64,000 nt of DNA, from contig JAEFAZ010000003.1 of the NCBI GenBank assembly GCA_016292135.1, positions 248,001 through 312,000 on the forward strand, read 5' to 3'. A program made the translations under genes and the position numbers. Positions 44,821 through 53,946 of this stretch are shown here, piece after piece; the stretch's first letter is position 1, and every line of letters begins with the position of its first letter. The notes under the pieces were generated by a model. It saw only the letters and a program-made list of their open reading frames with translations, had not been told where the DNA came from and did no database searches. The DNA is from Saccharofermentans sp. (GTDB lineage: Bacteria > Bacillota > Clostridia > Saccharofermentanales > Saccharofermentanaceae).

Positions 44821-45702
44821 TTATGAGATCAGTCCCGCATTCTTGAGCTTGCCGGCAAGCCTGACGTCACAGGCGGAGAGGAGCTCTTTCTGGCTCTCAT
44901 ATGTGACGATGACCGTCTTAAGCCCCGCTGCGTTCCTGATCTCGAAAACGGTATTCAGGACATAGGCGATCCTCCTCCTTGAGGAGATGTCTGCGGCGAA
45001 GTCGTCTATCACGAGGACTTCACAGAGCTTAAGATCTTCTATATCCTCATCTTCCATATCCTCTATCGATTCGCATTTCAGATAGAGCACGCTCTTGCCC
45101 AGGTTGATCATTCCCTTGGCGATGACTATGGAAAGGAAGGTCTTGCCCGTCTGAGGGGCTCCCTGATAGATCCAGATGTTCTTATCAGCCTTGTCTCCCC
45201 TTCCGAGGCAGGCGTTGAGCAGGCCGTTCATGACAGCCTTGCGTTTCTCGCCGTTGCCGAGATAATCACTCCTGAAATTCTCGGGCTTTACGGATTTATA
45301 ATCCCTCATGCCGGATCTGTCGTAACATTCCTCGAGCAGGTCCTTTTTGCAAGAACAGACCTTGAGAGTGCCGTCTTTGCCGGTCACAAAGCCCGTATCT
45401 TCACATTTTGCGCAGACGAAGGATTCCTGATCGAAATCGAGCGGAATGTTGTTTTCTGCGAGATATTTCTCCCTCTTCTTCCTGAGGTTCGATTCCTTGG
45501 AAAGAAATCTTTCGGCATATTCATCCCTGCCTTCCAGGGATGCGAGCATATTGGACTTGCGCAGCTCGATGAGGTCTCCGTCGATGGCTGCAAGCTCAGG
45601 GAACTTACGGTAATACTCACTGACCTTAAGATCCTTGGCTATGCTTCTTTCGGCTTCTGTCTCAGCCTTGCTCATCTCGATCAGTTCTTTAATCGTTACC
45701 AT
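44821..45702 (-). CDS. DnaC/DnaI-like helicase loader ATPase
   Basis: The 293-residue protein has an N-terminal helical region, a CAKC...CSC zinc site near residues 95-115 and an AAA+ domain with Walker A GAPQTGKT at about 179-186 and Walker B VLVIDDF near 235. The build matches DnaC/DnaI loaders that place the replicative helicase on DNA. I use the ATG at 45702 (GGAGG five bases before); its start overlaps the end of the DnaD-like gene by 14 nt. The DnaD plus loader pair is typical of Firmicutes replication initiation. Confidence 0.9.
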   Translation of the reverse strand: MVTIKELIEMSKAETEAERSIAKDLKVSEYYRKFPELAAIDGDLIELRKSNMLASLEGRDEYAERFLSKESNLRKKREKYLAENNIPLDFDQESFVCAKCEDTGFVTGKDGTLKVCSCKKDLLEECYDRSGMRDYKSVKPENFRSDYLGNGEKRKAVMNGLLNACLGRGDKADKNIWIYQGAPQTGKTFLSIVIAKGMINLGKSVLYLKCESIEDMEDEDIEDLKLCEVLVIDDFAADISSRRRIAYVLNTVFEIRNAAGLKTVIVTYESQKELLSACDVRLAGKLKNAGLIS

Positions 45703-46735
45703 CACTGCCTCCGACTCCGAACATGTCCAGTATATCGTCGGGAATAGGTTCTTCCTCGGCGGAAGGCTTGTCTTCCTCAGCCACGCTGCCGTCTAAGATG
45801 CCGGCTTCGGCACCTGTCTTCCAGGAACTTCCGGCTCTCCCCTTCTTCCTCGAATACTTGCTCTTGTTCTCTTTATGGCGTTCCTCTTCATATACCACAG
45901 CGGATTCAACTCCCGTAACACCCGCCTTATACCAGGCGGAGAGGGTGTTCTCCACGTCAGTCGTCTTTATCTCGCCCTTGTAGTCGTTTACCCTGAAGGC
46001 ATATCTCAAGAGCTCTTCATCGGTATCGTATGCCATGACCCACTTCTTTATGTGCTCTATGTCGTTCTCGTTCATCCTCCTGTGCATGAGGGCAGCCAGG
46101 ACCTTCCTGAGCTTATTGACCCTGCCGTTCTCCTCAAGGAAGGAATCCAGCCTGTCGCAGGTCGTGTAGCCCTTCTTGTACCAGTCGGATGCCACCTTTT
46201 CCATGGCGATGTAATCCCTGTCTATCCTGTTGTCCTTGCCGTATTCGAAGAGCTTATAGACCACCTGGCCTTCGAACTTGTACTCGTTGAGGCACTTGTC
46301 CAGAAGCCTGTAGAAGACATAAGGCATATAGCCCTGATAGAAGGTGCTGTTTATGCTGTTAGCGAGAACGTCCCTGGTCTTGTCGTCAGATCCCGTTCCC
46401 TTGTCATTGTTGACATATCCTCTGGCAAGGACATCGGCTGTATATTCCTCGACCTCTACGACCTTGAGATCGGTGATGACGAACTTCCTGTCGGACTTGC
46501 CGATAAGGCCCGCGGAAAGGAGATCTGCGATAACCTTGTCGGTGTCGCTGACGGGGAAGATATTAAGTTCCTTGACATCCTTTTCGGTGAAAGATGAGCC
46601 GCTCCCGAACCTCATCATGAGCCAGAGATAGAGCAAAAGGGCATCACGCGTAAGGGACTGCGCATATTTCGCGACAAAGATATCGGGTATCCCCGTATCC
46701 GATAAGAGCAGTCTATCCTTGAAATCCTTAGGCAT
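45689..46735 (-). CDS. DnaD/DnaB-like replication initiation protein
   Basis: A 348-residue protein from the ATG at 46735 (GGGGA nine bases upstream). The N-terminus is a winged-helix-like region (PDIFVAKYAQSLTRDALLLY), followed by a spaced DnaD/DnaB_2 domain (ADVLARGYV...YGKDNRIDRDYIAMEKVASDWYKKG; TDVENTLSAWYKAG) including the YxxxIxxW-like lysine/tryptophan motif. The C-terminal tail is acidic. It starts replication by recruiting the helicase with the DnaC-like loader next to it. TGTTATAAT (extended -10, 46767-46775, minus strand) is a likely promoter. Confidence 0.9.
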   Translation of the reverse strand: MPKDFKDRLLLSDTGIPDIFVAKYAQSLTRDALLLYLWLMMRFGSGSSFTEKDVKELNIFPVSDTDKVIADLLSAGLIGKSDRKFVITDLKVVEVEEYTADVLARGYVNNDKGTGSDDKTRDVLANSINSTFYQGYMPYVFYRLLDKCLNEYKFEGQVVYKLFEYGKDNRIDRDYIAMEKVASDWYKKGYTTCDRLDSFLEENGRVNKLRKVLAALMHRRMNENDIEHIKKWVMAYDTDEELLRYAFRVNDYKGEIKTTDVENTLSAWYKAGVTGVESAVVYEEERHKENKSKYSRKKGRAGSSWKTGAEAGILDGSVAEEDKPSAEEEPIPDDILDMFGVGGSDGND

Positions 46736-46766
46736 TATGATGTCCCCTGTATTTTTTCGATTATTA

Positions 46767-46775
46767 ATTATAACA
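46767..46775 (-). promoter_or_regulatory. Extended -10 promoter of the dnaD-like operon
   Basis: TGTTATAAT on the minus strand, about 32 nt before the ATG, with no clear -35. A separate TATAAT on the plus strand (46793-46798) may serve the divergent lipoprotein gene. Confidence 0.5.
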
Positions 46776-46836
46776 CGCAATGACTGTTCTTATATAATAA
46801 GTATGAGATTAGTTTTATACAACAAGGGGGATATCC

Positions 46837-47949
46837 ATGAACAAAAAGACCATTCTTACTGCTGCCTTCCTGTCCTTGGCACTTTTGCTTACTTCCTGCA
46901 ACAGTAAGGTTCCTGCGGATACCACGACCTCTGCGGCTCCAACAAGCGCCACATCTGAGATCACGACGACCACGACTGCCGTTACGACTACAAGCAGCGA
47001 AGAGACCACTACGACCACTTCAGCTTATGTTCCCGTCCCGAGGGATCATGTCTTCAATCCCCATGTTCTGTCAGAGGTATGCGTCATGGCTTACGGAGAG
47101 GGATTCAGGGAGAACTTCTTCAGATACTGCGATGCGGTGCTTGCAGGCGAAGACCGTGTAGCTCTCGACAAGAAAGCATACTATCAGCAGTGCAGGGATA
47201 CTGTCAGGACCTGTCTGCCCGTAGCCGATGAATATGTCTGCTTCATGGATACCAAGGAAGCAAAGAACAAAGACGGCACATATAAGCTGGAGTATTCCAT
47301 CCCGAAGGACGAGTACCTTGTAAAAGTCGAAGAATTCAAGACCAGGATATGCGAACTTATCAACAGGGCCTGTTATGAGGACGACAGTTATCTTGAATCG
47401 ACCCTGGCCCTCTACAAGTCCGAGACGGAAAGGCTCGAATACGACTTCTCCGCGGCAGGCAACGACATCACCAGGGGCTGCAATCCTTATCACGCGCTGA
47501 TGTATGACAACGGTATCTGCCAGGAGATCGCCGGCGCATATGCCTATCTCCTCCTTCAGGTCGGCGTGGATGCCACGACATGCGGAGCCCTTAACAATTC
47601 CAATACGGAATCACATGAATGGACGGTCGTAAAGATCGGGGATAACTACTACCACTGCGATGTTACCTTCCAGCTGAACAGCAAGGATACTCTCGACTAT
47701 TTCGGAATGACCGACGAGAAAAGGAGCCTTGAAGGCGACTGGAAGATAAAAGGCTTCAACTTTGCCGATTCCAATATCATATGGCATAAGGACCTTCCGA
47801 TCGAAAACGGTCTCTTCGAACCCGTCTGGTCGGCCACGAGTTACGAGATCGACCGCGAAAAAAACCTGCTCTACTGCTACGATTCAGGACAGGACATGAC
47901 GGAACCTTACTTCATGATGAACATGTCATTCTTCGCTTTTGCCGCCTAA
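46837..47949 (+). CDS. Lipoprotein with transglutaminase-like domain
   Basis: A 370-residue secreted lipoprotein. The signal peptide ends in LLTSC with Cys21 as the lipid site, followed by a Thr/Ser-rich linker to about 65. The C-terminal domain carries a transglutaminase-like triad: Cys228 in GICQEIAG, His259 in SHEWTVV and Asp275 in YHCDVTF, surrounded by typical hydrophobic context. Such surface transglutaminase-fold proteins are usually peptidases rather than crosslinkers. AAGGGGG lies before the ATG. The gene is monocistronic, with a converging terminator after it. Confidence 0.88.
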   Translation: MNKKTILTAAFLSLALLLTSCNSKVPADTTTSAAPTSATSEITTTTTAVTTTSSEETTTTTSAYVPVPRDHVFNPHVLSEVCVMAYGEGFRENFFRYCDAVLAGEDRVALDKKAYYQQCRDTVRTCLPVADEYVCFMDTKEAKNKDGTYKLEYSIPKDEYLVKVEEFKTRICELINRACYEDDSYLESTLALYKSETERLEYDFSAAGNDITRGCNPYHALMYDNGICQEIAGAYAYLLLQVGVDATTCGALNNSNTESHEWTVVKIGDNYYHCDVTFQLNSKDTLDYFGMTDEKRSLEGDWKIKGFNFADSNIIWHKDLPIENGLFEPVWSATSYEIDREKNLLYCYDSGQDMTEPYFMMNMSFFAFAA

Positions 47950-47970
47950 ACCACAAAAAACGCATGAAAA

Positions 47971-48000
47971 AGGCCCGTCCGGTCAGATCCGGACGGGCCT
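47971..48000 (-). terminator. Terminator of nifJ
   Basis: AGGCCCGTCCGG / CCGGACGGGCCT-type stem followed on the minus strand by TTTTTCATG; it also lies just after the lipoprotein gene on the plus strand. Confidence 0.85.
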
Positions 48001-48018
48001 CATTATTTCATGATCTTA

Positions 48019-51000
48019 TCAGATCTCGATATTTGCTGCCTTTCTCTTGTAGGAAGCAAGACGGTCAACGGAATCCTGATAGCACTTGTTGAAGAGACCT
48101 TCAACAACATCCTGAGGATACTTCTTGAGGAGAGAGTTGTATCTGACCTCAGCCATGAGGAATGCATTGAATGCCTCGTAGCCGCCCTGAGGATCCTTGG
48201 AATCCAGTGTGAAAGGATTCTTGCCTTCTGCAGTAAGAGCAGGGTTGAATCTGAACAGGTGCCAGTAACCGCACTCAACAGCTGCCTTCTCTCTCATCTG
48301 AGCTACCTTGAGGCCGCCCTTGATACCGTGGTTGATACAAGGAGCATAGCAGATAACGAGGGAAGGACCATGGTAAGCCTCAGCCTCTGTGAATGCCTTG
48401 ATGGTCTGAGCAGAGTTGGAACCCATAGCGCACTGTGCAACGTATACGTAGCCGTAGCTCATTGCCATCATGCCGAGATCCTTCTTCTTGATGTTCTTAC
48501 CGCCTGCTGCGAACTGTGCAACAGCACCCTGAGGTGTGGACTTGGAAGCCTGTCCGCCTGTGTTGGAGTAAACCTCTGTATCAAGAACGAGAACGTTAAC
48601 GTCTTCGCCGGAAGCCAGGACGTGATCAAGTCCGCCGTAACCGATATCGTAAGCCCATCCGTCACCGCCGATGATCCACTGGGATCTCTTCATGAAGAAG
48701 TCCTCATACTCGAGAGCCTTCTTAGCGGCATCGGAACCTTCAGCCTTGAGCTCATTAGCGAGTGCATCAGCGAGGGCACGTGCGCCTTCACCTGTCGTGA
48801 AGCCGTCGATCCAAGCCTGAGCTGCTGCCTTGAGGGACTCGGAAGAAGTGTTAGCTACTGTCTCTTCAACGAGGTTCTTAGCTCTGTTCCTGAGCTGCTT
48901 GTAACCGAAGTACATACCGAGACCATGCTCAGCGTTATCCTCGAAGAGGGAGTTGCCCCATGCAGGACCGAAGCCAAGGTGGTTGGTCGTGTAAGGCATG
49001 GAAGGAGCGCTGCCGCCCCAGATGGAAGAACATCCGGTAGCATTGGAGATCTGCATCCTGTCACCGAAGAGCTGTGTGATGAGCTTAGCATAAGGTGTCT
49101 CTCCGCATCCTGCGCAAGCGCCGGAGAATTCGAGGAGAGGCTGCTCCATCTGGCTGCCCTTGACTGTGTTCTTAGGCTGTGTGTTCTCCTTGTAGGACAG
49201 ACCCATGCAGTATTCCCAGTTCTCGGCTTCGACCATGTTGTCCTTGAGAGGAGCCATGGAGATCGCCTGAACCTTCTCAGGACATACAGTTACGCAGACG
49301 CCGCAGCCCAAGCAGTCGAGAGCGGAAACCTGCATACGGAACTTGTTCTCAGATGCCTTAGGCTTTGTATCTGCAACTGCGAATGTTGCGCCAGCTGCCT
49401 CTTCTTCGTTGAGGAGGAAGGGACGGATAGCAGCGTGAGGACAAACGAGGGAGCACTGGTTGCACTGGATACACTTTGTTGCATCCCATACAGGGATATC
49501 AACTGCCGTGCCGCGCTTCTCATACTGAGCTGTGCCCTGAGGGAATGTACCGTCTTCGATGCCCTTGAATGCGGATACGGGGAGAGTGTCACCCTTCTGT
49601 GCATTCATTACGTCAACGATGTTCTTGATGAAATCAGGAACGTCTCTCTTAGCGGGTTCTGTGTCAGCAGCTGTCTTCCAGGACTCGGGTACGTCGTACT
49701 TAACGACTGCATCAACACCTGCGTCGATTGCAGCGTAGTTCATGTTAACGATATCGTCACCCTTCTTGCCGTAGGACTTCTTTGCAGCAGCCTTCATGTA
49801 TCCGACTGCCTCGTCTACGGGGATGATGTTGGAAAGCTTGAAGAAAGCAGACTGGCAGATCGTGTTGATACGTCCGCCGAGACCGATCTCCTTAGCCTTT
49901 GCAACAGCGTCGATCGTGTAGAACTGGATGTTGTTGTTAGCGATGTAACGCTTCATCTCGCCGGGGAGGTTAGCGTCGATCTCTTCTGCCGTCCACTGTG
50001 TGTTCAGGAGGAACGTGCCGTTGGGCTTCAAAGTGGAGAGCATGTCGTACTTGTAAACATAGGACTGGTTGTGGCATGCAACGAAGTCAGCCATGTTAAC
50101 GAGGTATGTGGAACGGATAGGTGTCTTACCGAATCTCAAGTCGGAGATGGTGATACCGCCGGACTTCTTGGAGTCGTAAGAGAAGTAAGCCTGAGCATAC
50201 ATATCCGTGTGGTCGCCGATGATCTTGATGGAGTTCTTGTTAGCACCGACTGTACCGTCAGCACCGAGACCCCAGAAACGAGCGGAGATCGTACCCTCGT
50301 TTGCAACGTCGATAGCTTCGGAAGCGTCGAGCGAGAGGTATGTAACGTCGTCGTTGATAGCCAGAGTGAATCTGGGCTTGGGATCTGCCTTAGCGAGCTC
50401 CTTGTAAACAGCGTAGATGTGGTTCGGGACTGTATCCTTGGAACCCATACCGTAACGGCCGCCGATGATGACGGGAGCATCCTTCTTGCCTGCGAATGCT
50501 GCGCAAACGTCGAGGTAGAGAGGCTCGCCCAAAGAACCAGGCTCCTTTGTCCTGTCGAGGACTGCGATAGCCTTAGCTGTAGCAGGGATAGCCTCGAGGA
50601 ACTTCTCTGTAGCGAAAGGACGGTAGAGGTGAACCTTAACGAGTCCGACCTTCTCACCCTTAGCTGTCAGGTAGTCGATAGTCTCTTCGATAGTCTCGTC
50701 AACGGAACCCATGGCAATGATGACACGCTCAGCATCGGGTGCACCGTAGTAGTTGTAAAGCTTGTAATCTGTGCCGCGGATCTCGTTGATCTTACCCATG
50801 TAGTACTCAACGATCTCGGGGATTGCCTCATAGAAGGGGTTGGAAGCCTCTCTGCCCTGGAAGTAGATGTCAGGGTTCTGGGCTGTACCGCGGAGTGTAG
50901 GATGGTTAGGAGAAAGAGATCTCTTTCTGAAAGCTGCAACTGCATCGTAATCTACGAGCTCTGCGAGGTCTTCGTAATCCATAAGCTCGATCTTCTGGAT

Positions 51001-51543
51001 CTCGTGGGATGTACGGAAACCGTCGAAGAAGTGCAGGAAAGGAACTCTGCTCTTGATGGTGGAAAGGTGTGCAACAGCTGCGAGGTCTGCAACTTCCTGA
51101 ACGGAGTTGGAGCAGAGCATTGCGAAACCTGTCTGACGGCAGGCCATGACGTCTGCATGGTCACCGAAGATGTTGAGAGCGTGAGCTGCAAGAGCTCTTG
51201 CAGATACATGGAATACGCAAGGGAGAAGCTCACCTGCGATCTTGTACATATTAGGGATCATGAGGAGCAAGCCCTGGGATGCCGTATATGTTGTAGTAAG
51301 AGCACCCGTAGCCAATGATCCGTGAACCGCACCGGCTGCACCTCCTTCAGACTGCATCTCGACGACATTTACTGTCTGTCCGAAGATGTTCTTTCTGCCC
51401 TCCTGGGCCCACTGATCCGTGTAATCAGCCATTGGTGACGACGGCGTGATAGGATAGATAGCTGCGTTCTCGGTAAATGCATACGAGGTATAAGCAGCAG
51501 CCGTGTTACCGTCCATGGTCATTTTCTTAAGTTCACGTGCCAT
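48019..51543 (-). CDS. nifJ: Pyruvate:ferredoxin oxidoreductase
   Basis: A 1174-residue single-chain PFOR that oxidises pyruvate to acetyl-CoA and CO2 while reducing ferredoxin or flavodoxin, a central step in anaerobic energy metabolism. Domains in order are the pyrimidine-binding half (PSSPMADYTDQWA), the CoA and linker region, two 4Fe-4S ferredoxin clusters (CIQCNQCSLVCP and CLGCGVCVTVCP), the proximal cluster GACAGCGETPY...ATGCSS, and the thiamine site GDGWAYDIGYGGLDH. AGAAGGAGAAT precedes the ATG. Codon usage is the strongest in the window, indicating high expression; it has an extended -10 promoter and its own terminator. Confidence 0.97.
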   Translation of the reverse strand: MARELKKMTMDGNTAAAYTSYAFTENAAIYPITPSSPMADYTDQWAQEGRKNIFGQTVNVVEMQSEGGAAGAVHGSLATGALTTTYTASQGLLLMIPNMYKIAGELLPCVFHVSARALAAHALNIFGDHADVMACRQTGFAMLCSNSVQEVADLAAVAHLSTIKSRVPFLHFFDGFRTSHEIQKIELMDYEDLAELVDYDAVAAFRKRSLSPNHPTLRGTAQNPDIYFQGREASNPFYEAIPEIVEYYMGKINEIRGTDYKLYNYYGAPDAERVIIAMGSVDETIEETIDYLTAKGEKVGLVKVHLYRPFATEKFLEAIPATAKAIAVLDRTKEPGSLGEPLYLDVCAAFAGKKDAPVIIGGRYGMGSKDTVPNHIYAVYKELAKADPKPRFTLAINDDVTYLSLDASEAIDVANEGTISARFWGLGADGTVGANKNSIKIIGDHTDMYAQAYFSYDSKKSGGITISDLRFGKTPIRSTYLVNMADFVACHNQSYVYKYDMLSTLKPNGTFLLNTQWTAEEIDANLPGEMKRYIANNNIQFYTIDAVAKAKEIGLGGRINTICQSAFFKLSNIIPVDEAVGYMKAAAKKSYGKKGDDIVNMNYAAIDAGVDAVVKYDVPESWKTAADTEPAKRDVPDFIKNIVDVMNAQKGDTLPVSAFKGIEDGTFPQGTAQYEKRGTAVDIPVWDATKCIQCNQCSLVCPHAAIRPFLLNEEEAAGATFAVADTKPKASENKFRMQVSALDCLGCGVCVTVCPEKVQAISMAPLKDNMVEAENWEYCMGLSYKENTQPKNTVKGSQMEQPLLEFSGACAGCGETPYAKLITQLFGDRMQISNATGCSSIWGGSAPSMPYTTNHLGFGPAWGNSLFEDNAEHGLGMYFGYKQLRNRAKNLVEETVANTSSESLKAAAQAWIDGFTTGEGARALADALANELKAEGSDAAKKALEYEDFFMKRSQWIIGGDGWAYDIGYGGLDHVLASGEDVNVLVLDTEVYSNTGGQASKSTPQGAVAQFAAGGKNIKKKDLGMMAMSYGYVYVAQCAMGSNSAQTIKAFTEAEAYHGPSLVICYAPCINHGIKGGLKVAQMREKAAVECGYWHLFRFNPALTAEGKNPFTLDSKDPQGGYEAFNAFLMAEVRYNSLLKKYPQDVVEGLFNKCYQDSVDRLASYKRKAANIEI

Positions 51544-51606
51544 AGATTATTCTCCTTCTTCATGAAATTTGTGAATAGTCAGTCGTAACTGCTTTTTAAC
51601 TAAAAT

Positions 51607-51615
51607 ATTATAGCA
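51607..51615 (-). promoter_or_regulatory. Extended -10 promoter of nifJ
   Basis: TGCTATAAT on the minus strand with no convincing -35. The predicted leader to the nifJ ATG at 51543 is about 57 nt. Confidence 0.55.
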
Positions 51616-51685
51616 CCCATATAATAATAATAGAGAGCGACTTTATCCCCTTGCAGGCTGTAGTTTGCAAAATAACTTTGTTTAT

Positions 51686-51701
51686 AACGACATATGTCGT
51701 T
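51686..51701. promoter_or_regulatory. 16-bp perfect palindrome upstream of nifJ
   Basis: AACGACATATGTCGTT is a perfect palindrome about 70 bp upstream of the nifJ -10 box and about 20 bp beyond the VanW terminator. It has the half-site/four-base-spacer shape of a dimeric regulator operator; the regulator is unknown. Confidence 0.4.
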
Positions 51702-51722
51702 TAATTCTTTTCGAAAAACAAA

Positions 51723-51750
51723 GCAGGCTGCCCCCGGAAGGACAGCCCGC
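51723..51750 (-). terminator. Terminator of the VanW-family gene
   Basis: GCGGGCTG / CAGCCTGC stem (one mismatch) with a longer loop, followed on the minus strand by TTTGTTTTTCG, 24 nt after the stop codon. Confidence 0.65.
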
Positions 51751-51774
51751 ATTAAGAGCATTTTATGTTATCCG

Positions 51775-53763
51775 TCAGTCTCCTGAAGAGTCATTTCCGT
51801 CACCGGAACCGCCGTCGTCAACAGATGCCTTTGTCTTCTTTGTATCCTTGGAAGGCTCGGTGGCTTTGGTATCCTTGGTGGCCTTCGTGCTGTCCGATGT
51901 GTTATCGGTAGGCTTGGTATCGGAAGTAGGTGCGGGTGTGGAATCCGTAGGCTTGGTATCAGAAGATGATGTATCCGCAGGATCGGGAGATCCGTCAGGT
52001 CTGGTGACCTTGCCTGTCGCGGGATCGAGCTTGCCGATCACGCCGTCGACATACTTGGTGCCGACTTCGACTCTCTTCTTGTAAGCATTATATCTGGATG
52101 TTGTTACTTCCTTGCGGTCGATCTCGTTGCCGTCGGCATCCAGCCATACCTGGTAGCTTACGGCCACATATCCGGTGTGAGCGGCACGCACGGTGTTGGT
52201 AGTGCCTACAGCCATCTCGTTGTTGGCAACATATTCAGTGCCGGAAGGCTCTGTCTTGGATGTGATCTTGGTGGAGAGCTTGATCTTCTGTCCGTTGGGG
52301 AGCTTGTCACCGTAGATCTCCACATGACAGGTCCTGTCGGAAGACTTCCAGTAAGCAACGATAACGATGGGATACTGGGTATTGTTCTCGAAAACGAAAT
52401 CCAGGTTGCCGTAGTCAACGGTTGCATCGAGTCCGACATCGACATAGTCCGAAGGCCATGCGTGGGTATGTCTGCTGACTACCTTGAGGTCTCCCTTGAG
52501 GACTGCGTCGTAGAGCATCGTGCTGGTCTGGCAGATTCCTCCGCCCATACCCTTCTCGTACTGGCCGCCGAGGATAACAGTTGCTTCGTAGAATCCGTTG
52601 GCCTTGGTCCTCTGTCCGACAACACCGTTGTAGGAGAACTGCTCTCCGGGATTGAGGATCTTTCCGTTCATAAGCTCGCATGCACGGGTTATGTTCTTGT
52701 TACGGTTGGAGTTAGGTGATGTGGTGGAATATGCCGAAGACCTCAGACCGAAGTTTGCTTCGATGTATTCGCCGGTAAGAGTGGGCTCCGTGATATTTGC
52801 ATCGACATCGACAACACCCTGATACTGTGCGCTGTCGAGCATCTCCTTGACGTCCTTGGCTGCCTTGTCAATATTGATGTCATAACCCTTGTTGGAAGGG
52901 GTATAGTTGAACTTTAATGCCTCGGTATTGAAGCCGGTGATCTCGGCGTTCTTCATCTCGACTACATAAGGCTTGAGGACCTTGTTAACAATGTCGTGGA
53001 TGCCCTCGGACTTGACCGTGTAAGCGGTGTTATATGTCTTCTGTGTCTTCTGGAGCTGCTGGATGGCGTTGAACTTTGCAACGACCGCATCAGCATCCTC
53101 CTCATCTCCTTCAACGGGCTTAAGATAGGAATAAGCCTCATTTACGACCTCATCCAGATTTGACTCAAGACCCAGGGAACCCAGATCCAGATCGATCGTC
53201 TTGCCGTCAAGTTTAAGATCGATGTTGATGTCAATGGGGCGCTCGGGCTGGGCTGCTGCAACTGCTGCCTTACCCTGCTCAAGTGTCATACCGCCGACTG
53301 CTATGTTGTCGATAACGATACCGGGAGCGAATGTATTGATGTTGATCGCATCATATGCCTCTGTGAGAGCCATGGTCTCGGTCGTGCCGTCAGCCAGTGT
53401 AACATCAACCTTCTCGGCAAGCCAAGCGGAGATCGTGCCGTTGAACCAAAGGACTGCAGCTGCGACGGCAGCGGCAAGGACCAGGAATACGACAACGCCG
53501 GCTGCTTTCCCGCCGGACTTCTTCTTTTTCTTGGTTGTCTTCCTGGAAGCCTGAGCCTTGGAAGCCGGCTTTGCGCCAGTCTTCTGGGGAGCCCTGAATT
53601 CCGAATATGATGATCCGCCCTGTCTGGATGCGGAAGAAGCAGACCTTGAGCCTGCGTAACTGTTTCCGTTGGAACGGACCTGTCCGTTCGCTGATCTTAC
53701 ATTTCCCTTAGGCTGTCTTGCTCCTGAAGGAGCACCGTAACCCTGCATTCCACTCTTCTTCAT
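51775..53763 (-). CDS. VanW family membrane protein with G5 domain
   Basis: A 662-residue protein from the chosen ATG at 53763. It has a basic Gly/Ser/Arg/Lys-rich cytoplasmic N-terminus of 90 residues, one TM helix (GVVVFLVLAAAVAAAVLWF), two YoaR-like repeats, the VanW domain with NKNITRACELMNGKILNPGE, SYNGVVGQRTKANGFYEA and GGGICQTSTMLYDAVL near 380-440, a G5 domain (KEVTTSRYNAYKKRVEVG), then a Thr/Ser/Asp/Lys repeat tail. It probably binds the wall. The frame extends to 53832, but those codons are A+T-rich and carry a promoter-like pair. Confidence 0.88.
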   Translation of the reverse strand: MKKSGMQGYGAPSGARQPKGNVRSANGQVRSNGNSYAGSRSASSASRQGGSSYSEFRAPQKTGAKPASKAQASRKTTKKKKKSGGKAAGVVVFLVLAAAVAAAVLWFNGTISAWLAEKVDVTLADGTTETMALTEAYDAININTFAPGIVIDNIAVGGMTLEQGKAAVAAAQPERPIDINIDLKLDGKTIDLDLGSLGLESNLDEVVNEAYSYLKPVEGDEEDADAVVAKFNAIQQLQKTQKTYNTAYTVKSEGIHDIVNKVLKPYVVEMKNAEITGFNTEALKFNYTPSNKGYDINIDKAAKDVKEMLDSAQYQGVVDVDANITEPTLTGEYIEANFGLRSSAYSTTSPNSNRNKNITRACELMNGKILNPGEQFSYNGVVGQRTKANGFYEATVILGGQYEKGMGGGICQTSTMLYDAVLKGDLKVVSRHTHAWPSDYVDVGLDATVDYGNLDFVFENNTQYPIVIVAYWKSSDRTCHVEIYGDKLPNGQKIKLSTKITSKTEPSGTEYVANNEMAVGTTNTVRAAHTGYVAVSYQVWLDADGNEIDRKEVTTSRYNAYKKRVEVGTKYVDGVIGKLDPATGKVTRPDGSPDPADTSSSDTKPTDSTPAPTSDTKPTDNTSDSTKATKDTKATEPSKDTKKTKASVDDGGSGDGNDSSGD

Positions 53764-53811
53764 AAAATATCTAATACCCGCTTTCAGAAGATAGTTCTTT
53801 TGTCCTCTGAT

Positions 53812-53840
53812 ATGATACTCATGTTCAGTCATTATTTCAA
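53812..53840 (-). promoter_or_regulatory. Candidate promoter of the VanW-family gene
   Basis: TTGAAA (53835-53840) and TATCAT (53812-53817) on the minus strand with 17-bp spacing, leading to a leader of about 42 nt before the ATG at 53763. Confidence 0.45.
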
Positions 53841-53911
53841 TGTAACTTCCACCACAAAATGTTTAAAAATTTGAGGTAAATAAAAGGCAAGTCAGTAAAA
53901 ATCACGAGTCC

Positions 53912-53940
53912 TTGTCAATCGCGTCCCTTTCCAATATCAT
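53912..53940 (+). promoter_or_regulatory. Promoter abutting the start codon of the HAD phosphatase gene
   Basis: TTGTCA (53912-53917) and TATCAT (53935-53940) with 17-bp spacing; the ATG at 53947 starts seven bases after the end of the -10, with no ribosome-binding site. Confidence 0.55.
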
Positions 53941-53946
53941 ATTCCC

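Noticed and set aside
48010..51318. A 1102-codon open frame on the plus strand opposite nifJ
   Set aside because: It exactly mirrors a highly codon-biased gene, starts without a useful ribosome-binding site, is Cys/Ser/Leu/Val-rich, and has no recognisable domain. The length follows from the codon bias of nifJ.
53764..53832. Start of the VanW gene at 53832
   Set aside because: Possible, but the extra codons are A+T-rich, lack a ribosome-binding site, and contain a promoter-like pair; kept as an alternative only.
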